Assembly: GCF_000417875.1 (NCBI RefSeq)
Contig: NW_006920883.1
Span: 390,979-406,152, forward strand
Length of the DNA stretch: 15,174 bases
DNA from: Pseudozyma flocculosa PF-1
Lineage: Eukaryota; Basidiomycota; Ustilaginomycetes; Ustilaginales; Ustilaginaceae
Reading direction: 5' to 3'
Translations under genes and position numbers: made by a program
In this document: piece after piece, positions 1-10,266 of the stretch
Layout: every line of letters starts with the position of its first letter
Numbering within the stretch: the stretch's first letter is position 1
Notes under the pieces: generated by a model
Seen by the model: only the letters and a program-made list of their open reading frames with translations
Told to the model about the DNA's origin: nothing
Database searches by the model: none

Positions 1-3000
1 GGCGGGCGCCACCGACGGCGAGGCGGACCGCTCGCCCAGCGCGCTGCTGCTGTCGACCGGAAAGTTGGACGGCAGAATCGAGAGGCAGATGGCGCGGAGC
101 TCCTGCACCAGCAGCGGGATCCTCGATGGGACGCGCGGGTTGGCAACGCGAGGGCCCGAGCTGCGGCTGCTGGGCCGGACGAGTCGGCTCTTCTCGGTGC
201 GCGGGCCCGTCGGCTGCGCAGTGACCCTCTGGGCGCTGCAGGTGCACGGCAGCAGCTCGCCCTGCTCAAACGCGGTGCAGGTGCAGCCAGACTCGATCTC
301 GCGGACGATGGCGGCCCAGTAGCGCTCGCCGGCTTCTCGCTTCCGCCGGCCCCGCTCGCCGTCAAAGTTGGGCCGGAACTGGACGTTGGGGTCGAAGACG
401 ACGTCATGACGGAGCTGCGGGTTCTTGAGGATCTCGAAGAGGTCGAGCTCGCGCAACGTGTGCCTGGTGATGGGTGGGTGCAGGGAGGGCGTGAAGATGG
501 TGCGGGAGCGCGAGCTGCTTCCGGACGCGCCGTAGTGGCCGGGCGACGCCCCCACCTTGCCTGGGTGACGGAAGACGGCGCCACGACCCGAGCTGGTGTA
601 GACCTGGGCGGCGCCATCTTTCGACGAACGGCCGTGGGACGAAATGTAGCCGATCCAGTGGTGCGGGAAGATGTACCGGTGCTGAGCCGGCGAGGACACG
701 TCGAGCGTGGCCTTGGCCCTGAGGTTGGGCACGCTGTGGGCCCGGCGCAGTCGCGACGGCCGACGGCGGCTCGACGACGAGGTCGAAGGCGGCAGTGCGC
801 CAATGGCAGCGGCGGCGGCAGCAGTGCTGGCGGCGGCGTGCGCGTGGCTTCGCGACGGCACGGCGGCGACGGGCGGCGGCAGGATGGCGGCCCGCTTCAT
901 CGACAGCAGCGCCGGCCGGCTCGGAAGCGTCGGCATGGGCGGCACGTCCATCGTCTTGGTTGCCGGAGTGCCGTGAGCTTCCCGCTGGCCGACGTTTGGC
1001 AGTCGATAGGTCGAGGATGTGCGATAGTCGCCCACGCCTCGTCCCGCCAACACCCCGCCGCTAATGTGCGGGTGCGTCGTAGCGGGCGATGCGTCACCGA
1101 GGGCACCGGGCGGCTGCAGCGAGGATGCTGCGGATCGAGTGCCGTCGGCTGGATCGGCGGCATTCGCATTGGCGGGATACCGTCCGAGCGAGAGCTCATT
1201 GCGGAGGGAGCTCTGCGACGACACCTGGTGCTGATGTGCCTTGAAGCCCACGGCACCTCCGACGGGTGTCCTCTGACCATCGTGCTGCAGGGCTGCCTCG
1301 CTTCGCCATCGCGCACCGCTGCTGGCGTCGTACGAACGCCTTGAACCAGCTCGTGCAGCGGTGCCTTGGAACAGCTTCCTCCGCTTGCTCTCCGGCACCG
1401 GCTGCAGACGGAACGGCGCGAGGGTCTCGTCTGCATCCGGGCGACGGTCGACCGCGGACGATGCAGGATGCGCCGTCGATCGCGACTGCAGCGGCGACTC
1501 GGTCACGGCGGGGCGATACCTTGGCGCCGGTCGGACCGCCTCCAGTGAGCTGGTGCGGGTCCAGCCTCGAGGCGGCAGCGCAATGAGGTCCGGAATCTTG
1601 TCCCTCTCCTGGCGTGCCCCCGTGTCTCGTTGCTTGCCCTGGGCTGACGGTCCGAACGCCGAGCTGCCTTCACCGCTGCCGTCGATGGCGGGGTGAGACG
1701 TTGATGGGCCCGTGCTTGCACGCAGCGCAGCACAGGCTGCGGACACGTCCGGATCGGGTCCCGCAGCTCCGAGCTGGGCCGCGCCCTTGGACAGCGTCGG
1801 AAGCTGGCTGGGCGAAGGCGACGAGGAAAAGAGGTACGCCGACGCGAAGAAGGGCGTCGACGATGGCCCCTCGCTGGCGCACGCCTTGGAGTCGTATACG
1901 CCTGCGGCGTCCGTCCGACCTGCGAGGCTCGCGCTGGCAGCGCGCGCGTCCGTGGGGGCCGCGGCATGGCTAAGGCCAGATCGACAACCCGCGATCCCGT
2001 CGTCCGAGTCAGCCTGAACGACGGGCTGTGGGGCTGCCTGCGGCAGATGCACGGCTTCGCTCGGCGCAGGTGTCTGCGGTGATGCCTGCCGCGGTTCCTC
2101 TTCTGTGTCGAAATGCGGATCTGCTGGTGGGTTCCATACACGGGTCATATCGGGCGGAGAAGGGGGGTCAGCAGTCGGCATCGCCGGCCTGAGGCCAAAT
2201 CTCGGAATGATCGAGACCAGCAGCAGCGCAGATCTCCCCTTTTGTGCCAGCTGCTTCAGCCCTCGTTCGAGCTTGTCAAGCGCAGACACTTACCGTAGAT
2301 GTCGCTGGCAGCGACGGCGCTGGCAGTGACAGAGGGGGCAGGCTTCTTGACTTCCGTGGACGGACCGGCAATCTCCGCGCTGGAGGTCAGGGAGGCCATC
2401 ACGCAGCCCGACGCGCTTCGGGGATCGCGGCGGTCGTCGTTGCTGAGGACGTATTCGCGTTCTGCGTTGATCGCATGGCACCGTCGCTCCTGGAGCTCGT
2501 GCAGGTGCGTCGCTCCAGCGCCACTGGCGGTCGGCGGCATCGAAGCCGTCGTGGCGGCGTCGAGTGCGCTCGAGCTGGGCCCGGCGGCGTCGAGCGAGGA
2601 CTGGTACCGTCCAGAGCTGCCGTCTGTGCCGTGCTGGTGCGTCGGCTGCAGGGCATCGTGCTGGAAGTGGGGGTGGATCCGGTGAAGACGATCCGACGCC
2701 AGTGCGCCGCTTTCGGAGTGAGAATGGGTCAGGCCGAGGCCATGGCCATCGTGTGCCGCAGAGCCGAACCGGTCGGCGGCGTTCGAGGAGGAAGAAGGAG
2801 TCGAGGATGCGGAGCACGAGGCGGTCAGCGTGCCAGCTGCTCCGTTTGCCGTCGAGGCGACGCCGCCGTGCTCGCCGTGCGCACTCTGACCGGTCGGATC
2901 AGCAGGAGAGGCAGAGCGGAGCGGTGGGGTGCTGGCGTTGCCCATGGTGGGCGAGGACCCAAACGCAGTGGCAGAGAGCTTGCGCTTGCCCGCGCGGGAG

Positions 3001-3095
3001 GCGTTTGGGAGGACCGAAGATGCCGAGCCGATCGAGGGAGACCGCCGGATCTGAAAAGGCTGATGATCGTCGGCCGAGGTGTCCATGGTGGGCAT
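1..3095 (-). CDS. SOK1: Sok1/TCP11-family protein (partial, C-terminus beyond left edge)
   Basis: Read on the minus strand as two exons, 3095-2294 and about 2123-1. Exon 1 starts at the first ATG of its frame (3095); a second ATG at 3086 has the better context (ACCATGG). The first ~800 residues are low-complexity Ser/Ala/Pro/His-rich, with basic patches such as GKRKLSATAFGSS. Recognition rests on the conserved block encoded by about 480-300: ITRHTLRELDLFEILKN, LRHDVVFDPNVQFRPNFDGE, then RGRRKREAGERYWAAIVREI and, near 120-60, IPLLVQELRAICLSILPSNF. This is the start of the TCP11 domain as found in fungal Sok1 proteins. Yeast Sok1 is known as a dosage suppressor of loss of PKA activity; a signalling role here is by family only. 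Exon 2 stays open to base 1, so most of the helical TCP11 domain is missing. An additional upstream exon is possible. Family call firm; start and splice sites less so. Confidence 0.86.
2124..2293 (-). other. Predicted intron in the Sok1-like gene
   Basis: The donor on the minus strand is a perfect G|GTAAGT beginning at 2293. Without splicing, the exon-1 frame hits a TGA about 40 nt later, and the downstream coding frame hits a TAA inside the donor itself. A branch-like TGCTGAC (A at 2168) followed by CCCCCCTTCTCC precedes a CAGCAG acceptor. Splicing after the first CAG (2124) or the second (2121) keeps the frame. The downstream frame is also open through most of this stretch (2289-2124), so a much shorter intron ending near 2262 (32 nt) cannot be excluded, though it would be unusually short. 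Confidence 0.6.
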
Positions 3096-3480
3096 GGCGC
3101 GTTGCCCGGCGAGGCTTGGGGCAGAGGGAAGGGCGAGGTCGGAGCAGTTGCGCCTAGCTGGGCAATGGCGACGGGGGTGCACCGATCCGAGGCTCCGCCG
3201 CAGAGGCTGGCGAGGTCGTCCGCACTCGTAGCTCGCTCAAATGCCGAGACGGTCAGAGTGTCGAACTGGTCCGGGATATGTCGGCGATGAAGCTGAACGA
3301 CGAGCTAGCCACACGGTCGAGCAAGGTCGCAACAATGCCCAGAGAGATGCCGGGGGTGGGATGGCCCTCGTCCACAGTGATGCTCGTAAAGCGGCAGTCG
3401 GAGAGAACGTCGTCGGGCTGAAGAGCGAAAGCTCGTACCGCGGTGATGTCGAGGGGTACAAGACGGCGGCAGGCTGGATA
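3096..3480 (-). other. Coding-like segment upstream of the Sok1 start (unassigned)
   Basis: No ATG-initiated ORF fits here, but two adjoining minus-strand frames look protein-like. From about 3480 to 3265 the frame gives FALQPDDVLSDCRFTSITVD and ISLGIVATLLDRV, with third positions more GC-rich than first and second positions. It then stops, and the neighbouring frame continues with DQFDTLTVSAFERATSADDL and VAIAQLGATAPTSPFPLP down to the Sok1 ATG, where the Sok1 frame takes over. This could be an N-terminal extension of Sok1 split by unrecognised introns, a frame-disrupted upstream gene, or chance openness in GC-rich leader sequence. I do not recognise the family. Confidence 0.3.
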
Positions 3481-3499
3481 GTGTGGCGGAACTAGGTGC

Positions 3500-4145
3500 T
3501 ATTCGGGTTCAGAGGACACTCTCTGATCAGATCGTGGTGCCGGCTGCTCCAGGGAAGGTGCAGAGCGCCAGTCGAGCTCCGGCGAAGTCGCAGGCGGCGC
3601 CCGACGTCGTGCGTCGAGTTGCTGATGCCGAGGCCGGGGCGTGGTTTGTTGTCGCTGCTGCAGCGGGCGAGTGACTCGCTGCGATGGCCAACTGGTGGTT
3701 CGTGGATATGTGGGTGGGGCCGAAGACGTTGTAGTGCTGCGAGATGGACCGAGGCGAGGGCACCTGCTGGGTCGAGGGCGCTGGGATCGGCGTCGAGGGT
3801 TGCGCCCGATCAGATGTGCGGATATGCGATAGCGAGAGAGAGTAGCCAGAGTGTATGGGGAGTAGCAGTAGTAGAGTAGAAAGGTAGCGTCGGCCGAGGA
3901 GGAGGAGGGTGTACGAGGCGCCGGCGATCTCGGGGGGAAAGAGGGTCACGGAACGGGCCGAGGTCGGAAGCGCAGGCGGAGAGGAGGGGGCTCTGTGAGA
4001 GAGAGGGAGGGAGAGAGAGATGAAGGGAGCCGGACGGGGCGAGAGCGAGCCTCGTGAGGTGTAAGTGGTGATGGTGGAGACGAGGTGGCAGCGAGGACCG
4101 GGGCAGACAGCAGCCACACACGCACGCAGGCGTCGAGCAGAGGTT
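3500..4145 (-). promoter_or_regulatory. Pyrimidine-rich leader/promoter region of the Sok1-like gene
   Basis: On the minus (Sok1) strand this stretch is rich in C and T, including a CT-repeat block at about 3994-4022 and runs such as CTCTCTCTCGCTATCGC near 3830-3843. CT-rich tracts are common near transcription starts of filamentous fungi and basidiomycetes, so this probably holds the start and 5' leader. A long minus frame (4213-3527) is open but is dominated by the repeat and by Ser/Pro/Leu runs, and I do not treat it as a gene. No TATA box stands out close by. Confidence 0.4.
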
Positions 4146-4205
4146 TGGGCTGGGCTGGGCTGGGCTGGGCTGGGCTGGGCTGGGCTGGGCTGGGCTGGGC
4201 TGGGC
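4146..4205. repeat. Perfect pentanucleotide tandem repeat (TGGGC)12
   Basis: Twelve uninterrupted TGGGC units fill exactly 60 bases. The plus strand carries a G-triplet every five bases with two-base CT spacers, the pattern expected for G-quadruplex formation. It lies upstream of the Sok1-like gene and would be on the template strand if transcription starts beyond it. In reading frames it appears as PSPAQ or GLGWA repeats, which are artefacts. Such arrays are prone to length change. Confidence 0.97.
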
Positions 4206-6095
4206 GAGGTCAACGAGGACCAGTAGGCGGGGGGCAGGAGAGCACGCCAGCCCAGAAGGGGCAGGGGCGGAGGCGGAGGCAGAGAGGGGGCGAGCGACGC
4301 CTAGCGCTGGCCTGCTGGCCTGGTCCGCTAACATGCATCTTTTGCCCGCCCAAAACGTACGCCCGAGGAGAGCAAGCAAGCGCCGGCAGAACCCCTGCCT
4401 GCCTTGGTTTTTCCCTTCGCCATCGAAAGCACACACGCACGCCCGTCCGCCCGCGCGCCTGCGCCAAACGAACCTCCTACCTAGCAAGCCAAGAGGAGGT
4501 CGAAAGGCAAAGGTCGAAAGTCAGGCCGAGGACGGGACGGGCCGAGCCAGGGGAGCGGGCGCTGGAGCAGATGAAGGGCCAAGCAGGCTGCAACGACGAC
4601 GACGACGACGACGATTGCGGCGGCGGCCGAGGCGGAGGCGTCGCTGAACCAGCTCACCTCGGGCCGTTCCGCCCCATGGTCTCGGGCCCTCGCCGCACCG
4701 TACCATATATTCACCGCCTCACGCAACGGGTCCAGAAAGAGGCGGGCGGTCGGGCGTGCGGGCGGGCAGGCAGAGCCAAGTGGGGCGGAAGAAGCAGGCA
4801 GGTCGATCTGCTCGCCCGAGGCAGCCTCATCCTCAAGCTGCGCCGTATGTTGTACGTGTGTGTGTATGTGTGTGCCTGAAGCTTGGAAATGACCGGTTCC
4901 TGGGAAGAGAGTCAGGGGCAGGGGTGGCGGCCGGCCTGCCGTCGTACGGTCTCCCCTGGTCTGCTCGCCGTCGAACGCAAACGACGTCGACGACAAACGA
5001 CGATCTCGACCAGCCTCGTTCGTTCATCGTTCGGCCGTTTTGCTCGTCCCGCGACCGTTCCTTTTGACGAGCGGGCAAGCAGGCAAGACAAGCAAGCGGT
5101 GACGGACGCCCCGCCGACTGCGGCCATGGCAGCGCAGCCTGCCTGCCGGCCTACGACATACGCACACTACACTCGCTTGGCCAGGCCTGGCCTGGCCTGG
5201 GCTCGTTACTCTTGGTGTGACGCCGGGGCGGCCGTCGATGGTTTGACACAGTCCGTCTCAGGCAGAGGAAGCGGTAGGTAGCGTTGCGTTTAGTCGAGGT
5301 CGTCGAGGTGCGCCGCCCCGCCTTGGCCTCGCCTTGCTTGGGGTCGGTTGAGCCTAGCCTGTCCTTCCAGCCTGCCAGCCTGCGCCCGCGATGCGGTGCG
5401 GTTTCGTACTTTTGGACCGGGAGCGAGCCGAGTCGGAGGCTGGACGGTGCGGTGGCAGGCAGCCAGGCCTGGACCCCACGCCGTGGCCCGCCTGCCGCCC
5501 GCCCTCTCGAGGGCGCTATTTTGCAACGGCCGCTGGCCAGCCTCGAGGGTTCGGCCAAGCAAGCAGGCCAGCAGGGCTGCCGGTGTCGGGCGGGCCTCGC
5601 TGGACTCGCTGCTGCCGCTCGTACGTCGTTTCATGCAGGGTTGCGGGCTGACATGCGCGCAGCCAGGCCAGGCCCCCAGCTCCAGCTCCAGCTGCCGCTC
5701 CAGCTCCAGCCAAGAGAAGGCCAGGCCAGGCCAGGCCGGCCGTCTGCTTGCTTGCTTGTTCTCCCGGCCCCGCCTTTTTTGCCTTCTGCACACCGTACGC
5801 CTGCTGCAGGCTTGTTCGATTTGGCCGCGCGCAAACCCGGAGGCAGGGAAAAAACTTCGCCCGGTGCCGTACCTCCCTCTTGGCCCAACCTCTTTCGCGG
5901 ACCAGCCTAATCGTGGGTGCCTGCCCAACGCTGGTCCCCTTGCGCTGCCGTCGACCCGCTTCGGTGCCGGCGAGCCGTCCCCAACCAACCAACCAGCCAG
6001 CCTCGCCAGTGCCGCCAATCCAAACGCTGCTCTGAGGTATCGGTACGGTAAGCAGCAAGATGAGCCGTGATGCAACAATGGAAAGCGGATGGTCC
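4206..6095. other. Gene-poor intergenic sequence with simple repeats
   Basis: No credible gene seen on either strand. Open frames here are Arg/Gly/Ala/Pro-rich and lack domain-like sequence or a consistent codon pattern. Contents: an ACG-triplet run (about 4592-4612); an AT-rich TATATAT-like word near 4703-4712; a GT-dinucleotide tract (about 4856-4875); CAAG/GCAGG words near 5070-5098; a GGCCTGG cluster near 5178-5202; CAGCTC hexamer runs at about 5676-5711; GGCCA repeats near 5718-5740; and CCAA repeats near 5980-5997. It separates the SREBP 3' end from the Sok1 promoter, both on the minus strand. Confidence 0.6.
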
Positions 6096-6103
6096 TATGT
6101 ACA
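6096..6103 (-). promoter_or_regulatory. Pumilio/PUF-type motif TGTACATA in the SREBP 3' flank
   Basis: On the minus strand, about 95 nt past the SREBP stop codon, the sequence reads TGTACATA. This fits the UGUANAUA consensus bound by PUF-family RNA-binding proteins exactly. The motif is AT-rich in a very GC-rich setting, so a chance match so close to the stop is not expected often. Whether it falls inside the 3' UTR is an inference, since no poly(A) signal was recognised. Confidence 0.5.
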
Positions 6104-6198
6104 CAGGTGGCGAGATTCCACAGGAAAAGCGGGCGAGCGGGCGCGACACAATCCGAAGCAAAGGAGCGAGAGGGCATGGGAGGGGGTATATCGGACCA

Positions 6199-9100
6199 TC
6201 AGACCTCGACGCCAGAGTCCTCGTCGCCGCGCGCCATCAGTCCGGCTGCGCCGCCCAGCGCCGCCAGGTGCGCCTCTTCGTCGAGCCACCTAAACGACCG
6301 CAGCGCGCTCTCCTTCTCCTTCCTGACCAAGCTGCTGCCACCGGCGGCGGTGGGGGCGGCGGCGACGCGGTGCGTGGCGGCGCGACGTCCGATCGATGCG
6401 AGGATGTCGACCACCTCGTCGAGATCCTCCTCAAACTGGATCTGCTCCTTGGTCGTCCATTGCCGCCTCGCCGGGCCTTCCTTGGCGGCGGCGGTAGCGG
6501 CGGGAATCACATGGGCACCGGCACGGCGCACGGCATGGAGCGTCCGTCGCAGCTGCAGCGTGTGCTGCACCAGGCTGCTCCGGCTCCTCTCCATCGAGGC
6601 CAGGTAGGTGGCGGCATTCGGCGCGAGAGAGTGCGAGGCCGACGACGAGGTGGCCAGGGCACGGTAGGTCTGCTGCAGCGTGGCAAACAGGCGCAGGAAC
6701 TGCAGCCAGCCAAGCACCGACGCGGCGAGCGCGTCGATGGCATCCTGTGGCGGCGCCACCGTCGTCGTCGCCGATCCTTCGCCGCCATCGGTGGCGGCGG
6801 CGTCCTCGTCGCCCAGCAGGCGCCGCAGCGCCAAGCCGGCCGCCGATTGGCGCACGCCGCCAGACGCACCGGCAGCCGCCGCCGGCTCGCCGGTGCTCAG
6901 CAGCGAGGCGATGCCCTTGGCCATTCCGACGTTGCCAAGCATCAGCGCCCACGTAGCCAGCGTGATGCGCGACAGCTCCCAGCTCGCCGTACCCCGGGGC
7001 GCCGTCGCCGCTAGCTTTGCGATGCGCGCGTTCATCGCGGTCCGGCTGCCCGCATCGCTGACCACGTCCAGGTCGAGGCGGTGGTGCTGCTGCGAGCTCG
7101 ACTGGTGGCTGCAGAAGTCGCGGACCGAGGCGAGGCAGGACAGCGGCCCGGCTTCAAAGATGTCCGGCGCTGCGTCGACGCCTCTCTGCGCGTCGACATG
7201 TTGCGTAGAGAGCATGAGCCCGGCCGACGTCGGGCAGGTGCCCTTGACGAGCGACGAGAAGAGCGTCGTCCAGATGTCGCCGAGCTCCCGCGTGTAGAGC
7301 GAGTCGGCGATGGCGATCAAGGGCGAGAGGCGGTACCGCTTCGCCTCGCCGTCGAGCGGAGAGGCGGAGGGCGCGTCACCGTCCCGCGACGACGACGACG
7401 ACGACGACGAAGAGGAGAGGAGGTCGAGCGCCTCATCGAGATCCAGCTTGAGCACGGCATCCATCCAGCCGTCCTTGCCCAGCGACGCCGGCGTGAACGC
7501 CGGGGCCGTGCCTTGTTGCTGCGGCGGCGGCAGCTGCCGCTCGTCCGAGCTGATGGTGCGGGTGTCGTCGAGGTCCGAGTCGCCCGAGTCGGAGCTCGCC
7601 GAGTTACCCTCCGCCAGGTCCTCGGCGGCAACTTCGCCCTCCTCGTCCGCATCCGCGTCGCCGCTGGTGACCAGGGTCTTGGCGATCTCCCACTGGCGGT
7701 CCGCAGCGTCCTGGACAAACTCGATGCCATCGCCCAGCTTGGCCAGCGCGATGGCCAGCGTTCCGTGAATGCGCGCCGGGCTCAGGATCGCATCGTTCGG
7801 CGTCGAACGGCTCGGCACCAGTTTGCGGCAAGCGTTGGATACCCTCAGCACGGCGTGGAGACGCAGCAGGAAGGACGGCTGCGCCAGTCGCTCGAGCGAC
7901 GTCTCCACCTCGACGAGCCGGGTCCATACGGCGAGGTGCTCGTGGTCCAGCGGCATCGCCTGAGCGCCCCCTCTGGCCACGTACGTGTTCCAGACGAGGG
8001 AGATGGTTTCCCGCGCGATTGGGCCTACCGCGCCGAGCGTGGACCGCGGCGCGCCCACAAATCCGCGCAGGGCGAGGTCGACGTCCTGCGGCGCGACGTG
8101 GGCCCTGCTCAACGACATAAGCATCTCCTTGCGCCTCTTGTTGGTGTCCTGAGCCGCGCGACGCGCCTGCCTCTGCCTGGTCCGGTCGCTGCTGGCCCAC
8201 CAGCGGGGAGCGAGGCGGGTGACGAGGGGCCAGATGAGCAGCAGGAAGCACACGGCCAGCGACACGTTGCGAACCACCTCGAAGATGAGGGTGTGCGTGG
8301 GGACACGATCGAAGCGATGGGGCTCTTGAGGCGCCGAGGGCGGCGCGAGGTAGGCCGTCGAACGCTTGAGCAGCTGGTGGCTCGCGCCGACCACGACCCG
8401 TCCGGGCGAAGGACGAGAGACGGCCACCGAGGCATCGCCGGCCGTCGAATCGATGGCGTACTCTGCGCCGCCGCCCAGCATGCTGACGCCCAGGAAGGTG
8501 GCCAGCATGTAGCGGGACGGTGCCAGCGCCGCCTTGCTGCCGCGGCCGCCGCGAGCGTGCTGCCGGCGAGACGCGGTCGATGCCGAGGGAGACGAGCTGC
8601 TCGATGACACACCGCCGTTGTTGACGTCGTCATCATCGCCGTCGTCGTCGTCATCGTCGTCGTCCGCCTCGCCGTCGTCGCCGTCGAGCTGCAGGGAGAG
8701 GTCCTCCTCCTCTTTGGCAGCGGCAGCAGCGGCGGCCGCCTCCTGTTCGGCGACGACCTTGTCCATCTCGCTCTCCCACAGCTCGAGCAGCTCCTCGCCG
8801 CCCTCGAGACTCCGGACGAGCTCGCGCAGGCCGGTCACCTCGCTGGCGAGGCGCAGCTCGCGGCCTTTGAGGTACTTGATGTAGTCGGTGGCCTTGCCGA
8901 GGATGGTGGCCTTGTTGAGCTTGGTCGCGGCCGGCACGCCGTCGACGAGGTCCTCCTCTTGCTGCGCCTTGCGGCTCTTGCGGCCGCTGGGCGTCTTGCG
9001 CGGACGCAGCTCCCGGAGCGCCGGCACAGAGTTGCGCAGCGCGGCGATGCGGTCGTTGATGTTGTTGCGGTAGCGGCGCTCAATGGCGTTGTGCGCCACC

Positions 9101-10266
9101 TTCTTCTGCTGCCGCATCTGCGGCGTCAGCTCCGGCTTGTCGCCGGCGTCGCCCTTGTTGGCGCCTGAGGGCGAAGATGACGCAGACGGTCGGCCATCCT
9201 GCTGCTGCTGGGCCTGCTCCTTGAGCCTCTGCGCCTCGGCCGCCTCTTCGGCCTCCCTGAGCCTCTTGGCCTTGAGCCTCTCGATGGCCGCAAGGGCGGT
9301 GGCGTTGCTTCCGACCTCCATGTGCGGCAGCTTGCTCATCGCGCGACCTGGCAATGCCTGGTTGGCGGCGGCGGCTGCCGGGATGGGTGCGGGTGCGGCG
9401 GCAGGCGTCGCCTTCGGGCCGCTGGGATCCGCCTTGAGCTTCTTGATCGCGCGAGCCCCAGAGGCGGCCGAAGCTTTGGCGGCCGCTGCTTTTGACGTCT
9501 TCTTCGCAGAGCCGTTGGTGGAGCCCATCTCGGCTGCGGTCCGCTTCCGCGCTTCGGCCTTGGTCTGGGGTGCCACCGCGGGCGGCGCAGCAGGCATGGC
9601 GACATTGTCGAGCGCCGGAGCTGCCGGAGCAGGCATCGGTTGGCTGACCGAAGGCAGTGTGGTGGCGCTGGTCGGCGCGAGGAAGCCGGGGTTCCAGGCG
9701 CTGTTGGTGGCGGGGAAGTTGGACATGGCTGCGGCGGCGGCCAGGTCGATTCCCGCGCTCTGCAGCAGCTCGAGCGGGATCTGCATCGAGGTCGGGTCGA
9801 CGGCGGCGGACGAGGCGTTGGGCGCGCCGAGCACACCGTCGCCCTCGATACCGGTGCCGATGCTCGAGGGGCTGAGGCCAGAGAGCATCGAGATCGAGCC
9901 GTTGCGGCCTCCGAGATAGCCTGCGTTTCCCAGATCGCTGTCCGGGGGCGTCGGGAAGTTGTGGGCGCCGTAGACAAAGTCGTGGAAGCTGCCTGGGCTG
10001 GCGCCGTTGTCGCTGCCGCCAGAAAAGTAGGACGAGGATGCGTGCGAGCTGGGGATGCTGCTCATGGCCGTAGCGTCAAAGTCGAAGCTCGAGTCGGGGA
10101 TGTCGTCGGGACCACCCGAGCCGACGAGCAGGCCCGGATCCTGGCCATCGATTAGGCTCTTGAGGAATGAATCGTACTCGTCGACCTGCCACATTGAGCT
10201 AGCCATGTTTGCCAGCGCATCGTCCGGCTTGCCTGCGGGCGGGAGCGACTGCTGACCGAGTTGCTG

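Noticed and set aside
406..1344. A 312-codon plus-strand open frame
   Set aside because: It lies antisense to the Sok1/TCP11 coding exon, which has recognisable conserved sequence on the other strand.
1503..2141. A 212-codon minus-strand frame in the Sok1 region
   Set aside because: Strongly Arg-rich; the overlapping frame carries the coding pattern that continues into the TCP11 domain.
2272..2293. A 22-nt GT-AG intron in the Sok1 gene
   Set aside because: It would join the exons in the wrong frame and is far shorter than known fungal introns.
3527..4213. Minus-strand open frame beginning with PSPAQ repeats
   Set aside because: The start is the pentanucleotide array and the rest is CT-rich leader. 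Only its very end could be coding, and that is covered by the upstream-segment finding.
4085..4879. Plus-strand open frame with GLGWA repeats
   Set aside because: Produced by the (TGGGC)12 array and simple repeats; no domain-like sequence.
4600..6100. CRISPR-like or mobile-element repeats
   Set aside because: The repeats are short, irregularly spaced, simple-sequence words without spacers, terminal inverted repeats or a transposase.
5290..6177. A 295-codon minus-strand open frame in the intergenic interval
   Set aside because: Mixed Arg/Gly/Ala/Trp composition built from repeat words, with no recognisable motif or codon bias.
7081..8607. A 508-codon open frame on the plus strand
   Set aside because: It is antisense to the SREBP, very Arg/Gly-rich, does not start with ATG, and mirrors the GC-rich codon pattern of the real gene.
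9083..9919. A 278-codon plus-strand open frame rich in Ala/Ser/Leu
   Set aside because: A shadow of the SREBP N-terminal coding region; its Ala/Ser composition is what the reverse complement of Ala/Ser/Pro codons gives.
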